Notes: generated from the letters alone by a model not told the origin. A stretch of DNA of 13,876 nucleotides from Deltaproteobacteria bacterium (GCA_016186995.1 JACPKQ010000018.1:1-13876); one strand, 5' to 3'. Counted from the first letter of the stretch, positions 1-7,006 are shown. Program-made: numbers and translations.

Positions 1-2
1 AG

Positions 3-290
3 TTTAAAATTCATCCGCGCCAAAGAAAAAAAGTTCCAACAGTTAAGGCTCATGCAGAGCTCATCGGAATTAGAAAAATTAAATCTTCAACAGGACATAT
101 TACTTTAAGACCTGTTGTCACAACACAACTTCAAATTGGGGAAGACATCTATCTGATTGAACTTAATCTTTTCAATAGAGACATGATGGGTTTTAGAATG
201 CTCTTAGGAAGACAAGCTATTCGACATAAATATGTAGTTCATCCACACCATTCTTATTTAACAGGGAACAAACCCGTTAAAAAGAGTTAA
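3..290 (+). CDS. RimB-like retropepsin / 'ATP-dependent zinc protease' family protein, 3' end only
   Basis: The 5' end lies outside the window; about 95 codons are visible, read in the frame that ends at TAA 288-290. The visible part matches the C-terminal half of the family annotated as ATP-dependent zinc protease (Pfam Zn_protease, COG4067), a retropepsin-like fold. Recognisable pieces are FKIHPRQ at the start, the strand [19 protein letters not shown], then [18 protein letters not shown], and SYLTG near the end. The aspartate-containing DTGA region should be upstream and cannot be checked. Family members are commonly encoded beside rimK (RimB in pseudomonads) and are thought to act on RimK-made glutamate tails. 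Here the gene is convergent with rimK, not in one operon, and the two coding regions overlap by the four bases TTAA. A cytoplasmic location is inferred. Confidence 0.88.
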   Translation, partial: FKIHPRQRKKVPTVKAHAELIGIRKIKSSTGHITLRPVVTTQLQIGEDIYLIELNLFNRDMMGFRMLLGRQAIRHKYVVHPHHSYLTGNKPVKKS

Positions 291-1192
291 CCCTTTTCTT
301 TTCTTCTGCTATTTCCCAGAGGTGCATTTTTCTCGATATATTGAATGACCATTTTAGCGATGTCTTTTCTCGTGGCTTGTTCAATTCCTTTTAAACCAGG
401 AGAAGAATTGACTTCTAAAAGAAGAGGACCTTTTTTAGACCGAATGATATCAACACCTGAAACACGAAGTCCCATCATTCTAGTGGCCTTAATAGCCATT
501 TGACGTTCTTTAGTTGTAATAGTGATAAGCTCTGCTTTACCGCCTTGATGTAAATTAGAACGAAATTCCCCGTCTTGAGCTTGTCGCTTCATGGAAGCAA
601 CAACTTTATCACCAATAACAAAACATCGAATGTCAGCGCCATCAGATTCTTTAATGAATTGCTGAACTAAAATAAAAGTTTCAAGTCCACGCAATGCATC
701 AATAACACTAGCGGCTGCTTTTTTTGTCTCCGCTAAAACAACACCTTTGCCTTGTGTTCCTTCTAAAAGTTTAATGACAAGGGGGGCACCCCCAACAAGT
801 TTAATGAGATCTTGTGTCATTTCAGTTGAATGTGCAAAACCTGTAATAGGCAACCCCACTCCTTTTCTAGAAAGAAGTTGTAAAGATCTTAATTTGTCGC
901 GCGCTCTTGAAATAGAAACAGAATCATTCACACAGTACACACCCATCATTTCAAATTGTCTGACAATAGCAGTACCATAAAAAGTAATGGAGGCCCCAAT
1001 ACGTGGAATGATGGCATCAAAATTATTAAGTGGGTGTTCTTTATAATGAACCATGGGGTTTAAAGAATTAATATCGACATAACATCGAAGCGGATCAATA
1101 ACCTTCACTTCATGTCCTAAAGCATGTGCTGCTTCTACAAGACGTTTTGTAGAAAATATTTCCTGTTTTCTGGATAAAATACCAATCTTCAT
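287..1192 (-). CDS. rimK: RimK, ribosomal protein S6--L-glutamate ligase (ATP-grasp)
   Basis: A 301-residue protein, the length of E. coli RimK (300). RimK adds glutamates to the C-terminus of ribosomal protein S6 using ATP. The N-terminal pre-ATP-grasp part (about 1-90) includes [20 protein letters not shown]. The ATP-grasp part follows: K100 and K141 as likely nucleotide-binding lysines, the Gly-rich loop GTQGKGV (145-151), QQFI (177-180), and the metal-binding set around GVDII (246-250, D248) and [15 protein letters not shown] (E260, N262). The motifs are complete. The ATG at 1190-1192 has no Shine-Dalgarno site. A TTGATA/TATAGA promoter ends only 10 bases upstream, so the mRNA may be leaderless. 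The gene is convergent with a RimB-like gene and divergent from glnA. A sibling ATP-grasp ligase role (LysX, CofF) is less likely because of the RimB neighbour and the close match. Confidence 0.95.
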   Translation of the reverse strand: MKIGILSRKQEIFSTKRLVEAAHALGHEVKVIDPLRCYVDINSLNPMVHYKEHPLNNFDAIIPRIGASITFYGTAIVRQFEMMGVYCVNDSVSISRARDKLRSLQLLSRKGVGLPITGFAHSTEMTQDLIKLVGGAPLVIKLLEGTQGKGVVLAETKKAAASVIDALRGLETFILVQQFIKESDGADIRCFVIGDKVVASMKRQAQDGEFRSNLHQGGKAELITITTKERQMAIKATRMMGLRVSGVDIIRSKKGPLLLEVNSSPGLKGIEQATRKDIAKMVIQYIEKNAPLGNSRRKEKG

Positions 1193-1202
1193 AATTTGAG
1201 AA

Positions 1203-1231
1203 TCTATATGCTATTCACCGTAGAATATCAA
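1203..1231 (-). promoter_or_regulatory. Candidate sigma70 promoter of rimK, near-leaderless
   Basis: On the minus strand a -35 TTGATA (complement of 1226-1231) and a -10 TATAGA (complement of 1203-1208) are separated by 17 bases. Only 10 bases lie between the -10 and the rimK ATG, so transcription would start about 4 bases before the codon. This agrees with the absence of a ribosome binding site. It is a motif-based prediction. Confidence 0.55.
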
Positions 1232-1270
1232 TGCACAAAAAAACAGACGGACGCTGCGAACATTTTCCTT

Positions 1271-1345
1271 GTCATTCCCGCACTTGAGCCAAAGCGCATA
1301 AGCGGGAATCTAGGATTTCTGGATCCCCGTTTTCACGGGGATGAC
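1271..1345. repeat. Palindromic dispersed repeat, family 1 copy A (two-hairpin, GTCAT...ATGAC)
   Basis: A 75-bp element that begins GTCATTCCCGC and ends CGGGGATGAC. It folds as two hairpins: ATTCCCGC with GCGGGAAT on the left and ATCCCCG with CGGGGAT on the right, joined by a short CTAGG segment. Similar copies lie at 3455-3525 and 11966-12024. It sits between the divergent rimK and glnA genes. No open reading frame in it is credible. It resembles non-autonomous palindromic elements (REP/MITE-like) found in many bacterial genomes; the mobilising enzyme is not in the window. Confidence 0.8.
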
Positions 1346-1403
1346 AAATTTACAATCAAATATAAAAAAATTAGCCTTTTTTTGAAAAAATGACGTTAAA
1401 ATA

Positions 1404-1454
1404 TTGCATTTTATGCAAAATTTAATTGACACTTTGTTCTCTAAGTGGGAATTT
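1404..1454 (+). promoter_or_regulatory. glnA control region: inverted repeat plus candidate -35
   Basis: A perfect inverted repeat, TTGCAT-TTT-ATGCAA (1404-1418), lies seven bases upstream of a consensus -35 TTGACA (1426-1431). The best-spaced -10 (GAATTT, 1449-1454) is poor, so the promoter may need an activator or use another -10. The palindrome is well placed to be an operator. No sigma54 (GG-N10-GC) element and no GlnR-type TGTNA-N7-TNACA box is visible. Which regulator binds is unknown. Confidence 0.4.
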
Positions 1455-1489
1455 AGTACTAGATTTCACACACAAATGGAGGAAATAAT

Positions 1490-2815
1490 ATGCCGGTCCA
1501 TACTTTATTAAAAAAAATGAAAGATGCAAAGGTTCGGTTTTTAAGACTGCAATTCACCGATATTTTAGGAATGACTAAAAACGTGGAAGTTCCTGAAACT
1601 CAATTTGAAAAAGCTTTGAATGGAGAAATTCTTTTTGATGGTTCTTCCATTGAAGGGTTTACTCGTATTGAAGAATCAGACATGCTTCTTAAACCTGATC
1701 TTGCAAGTTTTCAGATTTTTCCATGGGAAGAAAAAGGAGGTAAGGTTGCTCGTCTGATTTGTAATGTTTATAACCCAGATCACACGCCCTTTAGCGGTTG
1801 TCCTCGTTTAACTCTTAAAAAAGTTTGTGATGAAGCTAAAGAAATGGGTTACATAATGATGGCAGGCCCTGAGGCAGAGTTTTTTCTTTTTCAAAAAGAC
1901 GAAAAAGGAAATATCACAACGCTGACTCATGATGCAGCTGGATATTTTGACTTGACCCCCGTTGATAAAGGTGAGGAAGCGCGCCGTGACATTGTAAACA
2001 CTCTTGAAAAGATGGGTTTTGAAGTTGAAGCAGCTCACCATGAAGTGGCCCCTGGCCAACATGAAATTGATTTTAAATATGCTGATGCAATCACAACAGC
2101 TGATAACATCAGTACCTTTCGTTTAGTTGTGAAAAAAATTGCTAATGACCATGGGTTGCACGCAACCTTCATGCCTAAACCTGTTTTTGGAATTAACGGA
2201 AGTGGTATGCACACACACCAATCTCTCTTTAAGGGTGATGTGAATACTTTTTATGATGAAAATGGCCCTCATGAAGGGCTGAGCACAACCGCTCTCCATT
2301 ATATAGGTGGGCTTCTCAGACATGCGAAGGCTTTCATTGCTATTACAAACCCACTTGTGAACTCCTACAAAAGACTTGTTCCAGGGTATGAAGCCCCTAC
2401 TCAAATAGCATGGTCTCTTAAAAATAGATCTCCTCTGATTCGAATTCCTGCTAAGAGAGGGCACAGTACACGGTGTGAACTTCGCGTACCTGACCCTTCT
2501 TGCAACCCTTATCTTGCTTTTGCTGTCATGCTTAAGTCAGGTTTAGATGGCATTCGAAATGAAATGGATCCAGGGGAACCTGTGACTAAAAACATGTATA
2601 AAATGAGTCAAAGAGAAAGAGCGCGTCTTAAAATTGAAAGTGCACCTAAAGATTTGGCCCAAGCCCTTAAGTTTTTAAGTAAAGATGAGGTTGTCGTCAC
2701 AGCTTTAGGAGAGCACATTTATAATAATTTTCTTCAAGCAAAACAACAAGAGTGGCAAGAATACATAGCCGCGGTACATCCTTGGGAATCTGATAAGTAT
2801 CTCGCTCGATATTAA
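1490..2815 (+). CDS. glnA: Glutamine synthetase, type I-alpha
   Basis: GlnA makes glutamine from glutamate, ammonia and ATP as a cytoplasmic dodecamer. The 441-residue length fits the I-alpha class (about 440-445) and not I-beta (about 470). Class motifs: FLRLQFTDILG and KNVEVP (17-35), DGSSIEGFTRIEESDM (50-65), PEAEFF (127-132), HHEVAPGQHEIDF with metal-ligand glutamates E185 and E192, NGSGMHTHQS with H241, KRLVPGYEAPTQ with R296 and the flap glutamate E301, and RCELRVPDPSCNPYLAF (328-344). The I-beta adenylylation tyrosine motif (KNLYDLP) is replaced by TKNMYKMSQRER, so control by adenylylation is unlikely. I-alpha enzymes are usually controlled by product feedback and transcription; RIEESDM (59-65) matches the feedback-linked region. 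The start has GGAGG at 1478-1482, seven bases before ATG. efp follows after 50 bases without a visible terminator. Confidence 0.97.
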   Translation: MPVHTLLKKMKDAKVRFLRLQFTDILGMTKNVEVPETQFEKALNGEILFDGSSIEGFTRIEESDMLLKPDLASFQIFPWEEKGGKVARLICNVYNPDHTPFSGCPRLTLKKVCDEAKEMGYIMMAGPEAEFFLFQKDEKGNITTLTHDAAGYFDLTPVDKGEEARRDIVNTLEKMGFEVEAAHHEVAPGQHEIDFKYADAITTADNISTFRLVVKKIANDHGLHATFMPKPVFGINGSGMHTHQSLFKGDVNTFYDENGPHEGLSTTALHYIGGLLRHAKAFIAITNPLVNSYKRLVPGYEAPTQIAWSLKNRSPLIRIPAKRGHSTRCELRVPDPSCNPYLAFAVMLKSGLDGIRNEMDPGEPVTKNMYKMSQRERARLKIESAPKDLAQALKFLSKDEVVVTALGEHIYNNFLQAKQQEWQEYIAAVHPWESDKYLARY

Positions 2816-2865
2816 CAGAGTTATAATTTGATTTTTTTACTTATCTGTGTCAAATACAGTTCATT

Positions 2866-3429
2866 ATGAAAATGAACGCTACGAGTATTCGAGTTGGACA
2901 AATCCTTGAAGTAGAAGGGGATTTGTTCCGTGTTTATTGGACGCACCATGTAACACCTGGTAAAGGCAATGCCGTTATGCAAACCAAGCTTAAAAAGCTT
3001 AAAACAGGCTCTATTATTGATAAAAGATTCCGAAGTGATGAACGCGTTGAAAAGGTTATTCTTGATGAAAAAAGAATGGAATGGCTTTATAAAGATAACA
3101 CAGGCTATCATTTTATGGATTCAGAAACTTACGAACAAGTGACTCTTTCAAGCGAGGTCACAGGTGAAGATATTGATCGCTTCCTTATTGAAGGCACCAA
3201 GGTAGACATTTCTTTTTACGAAGGAAGCCCTGTGAGTATCACACTACCCACAACTGTAAACCTTACAGTGACTGAAACCCAACCTGGTATTAAAAGAGCA
3301 ACAGCCAGTTCCTCACTCAAACCTGCAACTTTACAAACAGGTCTTATTGTTCAGGTTCCACAATTTGTAAATGCTGGTGATACTGTCAAAGTAAATACAG
3401 ATACAGGCGAATACGTCGAACGCGTTTAA
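2866..3429 (+). CDS. efp: Translation elongation factor P
   Basis: EF-P binds between the ribosomal P and E sites and relieves stalling at consecutive prolines. The 187 residues match the family (E. coli 188). The N-terminal KOW-like domain runs from about residue 6 to 65 and bears the tip loop TPGKGNAV, where K33 is the position modified in many bacteria. The OB domains follow, with YHFMDSETYEQV, then VNLTVTETQPGIKRATAS, KPATLQTG and the ending VKVNTDTGEYVERV typical of the family. No EpmA, EpmB or EarP gene is visible, so the modification type is open. Two starts are possible: ATG 2866 (used here) and ATG 2872, which would give MNATSIRVG and fits family alignments equally well. Neither has a clear Shine-Dalgarno site. 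The gene probably depends partly on glnA transcription. Confidence 0.96.
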   Translation: MKMNATSIRVGQILEVEGDLFRVYWTHHVTPGKGNAVMQTKLKKLKTGSIIDKRFRSDERVEKVILDEKRMEWLYKDNTGYHFMDSETYEQVTLSSEVTGEDIDRFLIEGTKVDISFYEGSPVSITLPTTVNLTVTETQPGIKRATASSSLKPATLQTGLIVQVPQFVNAGDTVKVNTDTGEYVERV

Positions 3430-3454
3430 AAAATAAATTACGCAAGTCCTTTGT

Positions 3455-3525
3455 GTCATCCCCGTCAGTAGCTGAAAGCACAAGCGGGGATCTAAATCCT
3501 GGATTCCAGCTTTCGCTGGAATGAC
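3455..3525. repeat. Palindromic dispersed repeat, family 1 copy B
   Basis: A 71-bp relative of the element at 1271-1345, starting GTCATCCCCG and ending GCTGGAATGAC. The left stem pairs ATCCCCG with CGGGGAT; the right stem pairs ATTCCAGC with GCTGGAAT around a tiny TTTC loop. Both stems differ from copy A by paired changes that preserve base pairing. It lies 25 bases after the efp stop and could act as a processing or termination structure for the glnA-efp transcript, although no T-run follows. Confidence 0.8.
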
Positions 3526-3548
3526 AGGGTGCCTTTCCTTTTAAGTAA

Positions 3549-3578
3549 TTGACTCATAAATTTCACCCATGATATTAT
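3549..3578 (+). promoter_or_regulatory. Strong sigma70-like promoter upstream of the M14 peptidase gene
   Basis: A -35 TTGACT (3549-3554) and a -10 TATTAT (3573-3578) with an 18-base spacer. The predicted transcript starts near 3585, about 110 bases before the GTG start at 3695, and runs straight into the terminator hairpin at 3648-3677. Confidence 0.6.
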
Positions 3579-3584
3579 AACGAT

Positions 3585-3678
3585 AGTTCTTTAAATACTT
3601 TATATGGTATTGTTCTTTCTCAAGTGTGAAATAAAAAATGTGTGAATAAAAAAACGGCTGACATTCGCCGTTTTTTTT
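3585..3678 (+). ncRNA. Possible terminated leader RNA or small RNA
   Basis: A predicted RNA of about 94 bases bounded by the promoter at 3549-3578 and the intrinsic terminator at 3648-3677. It holds a direct repeat GTGTGAA (3624-3630 and 3640-3646). It also holds a 13-codon open frame (3604-3645, MVLFFLKCEIKNV then TGA) that stops two bases before the terminator stem; that frame has no Shine-Dalgarno site. No obvious antiterminator pairing is visible. Whether this is an attenuator leader, a stand-alone small RNA or only the end of upstream read-through is not resolved. Confidence 0.3.
3648..3678 (+). terminator. Intrinsic terminator just before the M14 gene
   Basis: An 11-bp perfect stem, A7CGGC (3648-3658) with GCCGT7 (3667-3677), encloses an 8-base loop and is followed by a T-run (3671-3678). 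It is largely symmetrical and may work in both directions. Its end lies only seven bases before the AGGGGG ribosome binding site (3685-3690) of the next gene. Confidence 0.8.
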
Positions 3679-3694
3679 ATTTTTAGGGGGTAAA

Positions 3695-4891
3695 GTGAAT
3701 AAAATCATTTATTCTTTAACTCTTTTTTTCCTGTTGTCACTTGTGTTTATGAACAGTCATGCTGTAACAGAAAAGGTGCTTTATTCTGTTCGCATAGAAG
3801 CTAAAAATAAATTCGAACGAACAAAAATTATGAATTTAGGTATTGCCCTTGATGGAATCGGAGAAAACTATGTTGAAAGTGTTATTACAAAAGAAGAGCT
3901 TCACAACCTCAAAGAAATATCTTCTCCATTTGAAATTTTAAATTTAGATTCTTTCACTCTTGATTTTCCACCGAAAGACGCTCGATATCACAACTATCAA
4001 GAACTGATAGACGCCCTTAAAGGACTTCATGAAGAATATCCAGAACTCACAGAGCTTAAAAGTATTGGGAAATCAGTCAATGGCACAGATATTTGGGTAC
4101 TTAAAATTGGGTCTCAAGAAGAAAATCTCAAACCCGGTATTGTTTTTATGGGTGGGCACCATGCCCGCGAGCACTTAAGTATTGAAGTACCTTTTTACTT
4201 AGCAACCTATTTACTCAGTCAATCACAAACCCCAAAAATTAAAACTTTACTTGAGTCACGAGATATTTGGATTATTCCTGTTGTTAACCCTGACGGTACA
4301 GAATATGACATCGAAAATGGAAAATATAAATTATGGAGAAAAAATAGAACACACAATGAAGATGGAAGTTTTGGTGTTGATTTAAATAGAAACTATGGTT
4401 ATCAGTGGGGACGTGAAGGATCAAGCCAGTTTCCCAGAAGTGAAACCTATAGAGGCCCAGAAGCCTTTTCAGAACCCGAGACAAGAACTATTCGAGATTT
4501 TGTAATATCACACCCTCATATTAAAGTTCTTATTTCTTACCATACTTTTAGCGAACTTATTCTTTATCCATGGGGATATACCTATGACTCTATTCAGAAC
4601 CAAACAGATCTTTCTATTTTTGAAAACATGGCAGGGGCCATGTCAAAAATGACAGGTTATAAAGCAGAGCAAAGCAGTGATCTTTATCTTGTTTCAGGAG
4701 ATACCACAGATTGGGCTTATGGAGAGCGAGGTATTTATGCTTTTACTTTTGAGCTTTCACCAAAATCAATGGGGGGAGGTGGATTTTACCCCGGAGATAT
4801 TATTGATAAAACAGTAGACGATAATATTGAAGCAGCACTTTATGCAATAGAGAGAGCAGGCCATGTAGGCCTCTCCCTCTATCTTCATTAA
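3695..4891 (+). CDS. Secreted M14 zinc carboxypeptidase
   Basis: A 398-residue exported metallo-carboxypeptidase (Peptidase_M14) that should remove C-terminal amino acids from peptides. Residues 1-23 form a signal peptide (FFLLSLVF core, SHA at the likely cleavage site). Residues about 28-90 resemble a pro-region, and the catalytic domain runs from about 97 to 385. The active site is complete: the zinc motif H156-A-R-E159 in GGHHAREHLS, substrate-binding N231-R232 in DLNRNYGYQW, third zinc ligand H283 in SYHTFSELILYPWG, a tyrosine at 331 in the Y248-equivalent loop (LYLVSGDTTDWAYG), and the general base E353 in AFTFELSP. Exact specificity cannot be read. The start is GTG with AGGGGG (3685-3690) four bases upstream, rather close. 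The 3' end is convergent with a minus-strand gene three bases away. Confidence 0.93.
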   Translation: MNKIIYSLTLFFLLSLVFMNSHAVTEKVLYSVRIEAKNKFERTKIMNLGIALDGIGENYVESVITKEELHNLKEISSPFEILNLDSFTLDFPPKDARYHNYQELIDALKGLHEEYPELTELKSIGKSVNGTDIWVLKIGSQEENLKPGIVFMGGHHAREHLSIEVPFYLATYLLSQSQTPKIKTLLESRDIWIIPVVNPDGTEYDIENGKYKLWRKNRTHNEDGSFGVDLNRNYGYQWGREGSSQFPRSETYRGPEAFSEPETRTIRDFVISHPHIKVLISYHTFSELILYPWGYTYDSIQNQTDLSIFENMAGAMSKMTGYKAEQSSDLYLVSGDTTDWAYGERGIYAFTFELSPKSMGGGGFYPGDIIDKTVDDNIEAALYAIERAGHVGLSLYLH

Positions 4892-4894
4892 TCA

Positions 4895-5347
4895 TTACTG
4901 ATTATCAAAAAGAATAAGTTCACCTGAAACATCAACCATAGAACCTACTCCATCAGAAAAAGCGTTCAGTTGATACTGATAATCTAGATAAATCCTCCTT
5001 GAACAACCATACCAATGACACTTTTCACGTACTGTACCAATACGTCTTCCTCTGAAGGCAAGCTCTTTTGTTGCTTTATTATAAGTCACTTCCGGAAACT
5101 CAAGATCGACAAACTCTGTATGATATCGTGGGTTTGGATAACTTGGATGACGCCAAATTTCCCACTCTACTGTGACATCCATCATTAACTTTCCAGATCT
5201 TAAAGCTAAATTCTTTGCCCACACATGATTCAGGGTCGCACTTCCTCCTGGAGGAGCTGTGACCATGCTTTCTTCTGTAACAATCACAGTTGCAAAAGCA
5301 GAACTTGCAAAAAGAAGCACAATAAAGACACCTAAAAATTTTTTCAT
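4895..5347 (-). CDS. Small secreted protein of unknown function
   Basis: A 150-residue protein that I do not recognise. A signal peptide is clear: MKK, a hydrophobic core to about residue 15, and cleavage after SAFA (19). The mature part of about 131 residues is rich in beta-strand-forming residues and has only two cysteines, C110 and C115 (CHWYGC), which could form a disulfide or a metal site. The sequence EWEIWRHPSYPNPRYHTEF is rich in Trp, Tyr, His and Pro. A periplasmic or extracellular location is likely. The ATG at 5345-5347 is preceded on its strand by a strong GGAGG seven bases away. A palindromic repeat begins 42 bases upstream, so its promoter would lie at or inside that repeat. Its 3' end faces the M14 gene, from which it is transcribed separately. 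Confidence 0.75.
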   Translation of the reverse strand: MKKFLGVFIVLLFASSAFATVIVTEESMVTAPPGGSATLNHVWAKNLALRSGKLMMDVTVEWEIWRHPSYPNPRYHTEFVDLEFPEVTYNKATKELAFRGRRIGTVREKCHWYGCSRRIYLDYQYQLNAFSDGVGSMVDVSGELILFDNQ

Positions 5348-5388
5348 AACGATACCTCCTTTATTTTGTCCTCGCGAACACGCCCTCC

Positions 5389-5460
5389 GTCATTGCGAGG
5401 CAACGCCGAAGCAATCTCATCGCTATCGCGATGGGATCACCACGCTTCGCTCGTGATGAC
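5389..5460. repeat. Palindromic dispersed repeat, family 2 (GTCATTGCGAGG...GTGATGAC)
   Basis: A 72-bp element of different inner sequence from family 1 but with the same GTCAT...ATGAC tips. It holds two stem-forming blocks: CATCGC with GCGATG around 5418-5433, and CACGCTTCGCTCGTG at 5440-5454. The motif GTCATTGCGAGGC with CGAAGCAATCTC is a common dispersed palindrome in several bacterial groups. It lies between the divergent 5347 gene and bamD. Confidence 0.75.
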
Positions 5461-5506
5461 AGATTCTCGTTTAGCTTCCAAATAAGTCTTCCTCTTGTCA
5501 AGCAAC

Positions 5507-5535
5507 TTGCCTTCGTCCCTATGTTAAATTATAAA
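5507..5535 (+). promoter_or_regulatory. Candidate bamD promoter, leaderless arrangement
   Basis: A -35 TTGCCT (5507-5512) and a -10 TATAAA (5530-5535), 17-base spacer. The expected transcription start, seven bases after the -10, coincides with the A of ATG 5542. This both supports that start codon and predicts a leaderless mRNA. No Shine-Dalgarno site precedes it. Confidence 0.5.
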
Positions 5536-5541
5536 CAATGT

Positions 5542-6273
5542 ATGTTTCAAAGATTTTTAATATGTGCACTAGTGTTAATACTTCTTAACTGCTCTGCAGG
5601 CCCTCCCATTCGAAAAGGCTCTCAACCCACAGCACAAACTTCTTATGAAGAGGGAGTTTATTATAAAAACCAAAAAAATTGGGAACTTGCGATTGAAAAG
5701 CTGGATACCGTAAGACATAGGTTTCCTTTAAGCCCTTACGCAAAAAAAGCAGAGCTTGAAATAGCTGACATTCACTTTATTCGTAAAAATTATATCGATG
5801 CTCGTTTAACCTATGAATTATACAAGCAATTTCACCCTACAGACCCTCACCTTGATTTTGTGCAATATAGAATCGGGCTTGCTTACTTTTATGAAATTCC
5901 AAGCGCTATCGATAGAGATACAACCCCTCTTTATGACACCATTGATGCATTTAATGTTTTAAAAACTCATTTTCCAAAATCAAAACATATCACAGATGCT
6001 CACAATAAAATTCAAGTCTGCCGTGGTAAATTAGCCCAAAGATCTCTTTACGTAGCAAGCTATTATTATCGAACTAAAGCTTATAAATCGGCTTTAGGAA
6101 GAGGACTTGAGGTTTTAAAAGTATACAGGGACACAGGACACAATGAAGAGGCTTACTTCTATATCATTTCTTCCTATGATAAACTGAATCAAAAAGAAAA
6201 TGCTCGTAAATATTTTGAAAAACTAAAAAAAGAGTTTCCGAACTCTACCTATATTTCAAAAATTAACTTATGA
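5542..6273 (+). CDS. bamD: BamD-like outer membrane assembly lipoprotein
   Basis: BamD is the essential TPR lipoprotein that works with BamA to insert beta-barrel proteins into the outer membrane. From ATG 5542 the product has 243 residues (E. coli 245): a short lipoprotein signal (1-16) and a lipobox-like LLNC with C17 as the lipidated cysteine. N just before the cysteine is unusual. The rest is TPR-like and matches the family: YYKNQKNWELAIEKL, RFPLSPYAKKAELEIADI, YELYKQFHPTDPHLDFVQYR and LAQRSLYVASYYY. An ATG upstream at 5431 is in frame but lies inside a palindromic repeat and would bury the lipoprotein signal, so it was rejected; ATG 5521 is a second alternative. The stop overlaps the next gene as ATGA. 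A related YfiO/CpoB-type lipoprotein is the only real alternative. Confidence 0.9.
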   Translation: MFQRFLICALVLILLNCSAGPPIRKGSQPTAQTSYEEGVYYKNQKNWELAIEKLDTVRHRFPLSPYAKKAELEIADIHFIRKNYIDARLTYELYKQFHPTDPHLDFVQYRIGLAYFYEIPSAIDRDTTPLYDTIDAFNVLKTHFPKSKHITDAHNKIQVCRGKLAQRSLYVASYYYRTKAYKSALGRGLEVLKVYRDTGHNEEAYFYIISSYDKLNQKENARKYFEKLKKEFPNSTYISKINL

Positions 6274-6986
6274 AGACCGAACTTGAAAGCTTGCTTGATC
6301 AAACTGAAAATGCTCTCAATGAAAAAGATTTAGAAAAAGCAGAAGGTCTTATTGTAGCCGCCTTACAAAAAAATAAAAATTCAGCTCGGGGGTATTATCT
6401 TTTGGGTCAACTTTATTATGAAAAGGGTAAGTTCTCTCACGCCATCTCAGCCTATAAAAAAGCTTTAGTTCTCAATCCACAGTTTGTAGATGCAAGCATT
6501 AGTCTTTCTGTTCTTTATAATGATCTGGGTCAATACGAAGAAGGGGGTATGATTTTTAATAGGGCCCTTCGCGCTGTAGAAACCCACGAACAGGGAAGCG
6601 ACCCTTATATTAACGAAAAACTCGCCCAAAAACATTTAGAATTAGGAAATTTGTATCTTAAATATTTAAGATATGACGAAGCCTTAAGTGAATTTTCAAA
6701 AGCAACCCAACTTGATAAAAAACAAACCTACGCCAGACTTAAGCAAGCACATACACTTCATAAAAAAGGTGAAAAGCTCAAAGCATTAGAAGAATTAAAA
6801 AACCTTAAAAAAGAAGCACCTGAATTTCTTTCAGGAAGAATTGCGTTAGGAGTTCTTCAATATTCTCTCGGCCACGTTATTGATGCGGTCGAAGAATGGG
6901 AGCTTGTTTTGCAAAAAGATCCCCAGAATGAAAAGGCACTTGCCTACTTAAAAATGGCTCGCAATACAAGCTCGACAGTTTTATAG
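6270..6986 (+). CDS. Cytoplasmic TPR protein coupled to bamD
   Basis: A 238-residue protein made almost wholly of tetratricopeptide repeats: about 5-36, 39-72 (GYYLLGQLYYEKGKFSHAIS), 73-106, 119-152 (LELGNLYLKYLRYDEALSEF), 153-186 and 187-220. There is no signal peptide or membrane segment and no catalytic domain, so it is probably a cytoplasmic scaffold or adaptor. Its ATG overlaps the bamD stop as ATGA (6270-6273), the usual sign of translational coupling, and there is no separate strong ribosome binding site. A link to envelope or outer-membrane assembly is inferred from that coupling. The partner bound by the repeats cannot be predicted from sequence. Confidence 0.85.
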   Translation: MKTELESLLDQTENALNEKDLEKAEGLIVAALQKNKNSARGYYLLGQLYYEKGKFSHAISAYKKALVLNPQFVDASISLSVLYNDLGQYEEGGMIFNRALRAVETHEQGSDPYINEKLAQKHLELGNLYLKYLRYDEALSEFSKATQLDKKQTYARLKQAHTLHKKGEKLKALEELKNLKKEAPEFLSGRIALGVLQYSLGHVIDAVEEWELVLQKDPQNEKALAYLKMARNTSSTVL

Positions 6987-7006
6987 TGGACCTCTGGTCA
7001 CCCCTT

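Noticed and set aside
1196-1393. Open frame of 65 codons between rimK and glnA
   Set aside because: It runs through the palindromic repeat, has no ribosome binding site and encodes no recognisable protein.
1393-1489. sigma54 promoter for glnA
   Set aside because: No GG-N10-GC element at the right spacing; a TTGACA box is present instead.
1808-2464. Minus-strand open frames within glnA
   Set aside because: Antisense shadows of a strongly conserved gene, with no ribosome binding sites or recognisable products.
5431-5541. In-frame N-terminal extension of bamD
   Set aside because: The start lies inside a palindromic repeat, and the extension would place the lipoprotein signal in the interior.
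6988-7006. GACC-TCT-GGTC hairpin between the convergent TPR and orphan genes as a bidirectional terminator
   Set aside because: The stem is only four clean pairs; the CCCCTTTT after it is suggestive but too weak to call.
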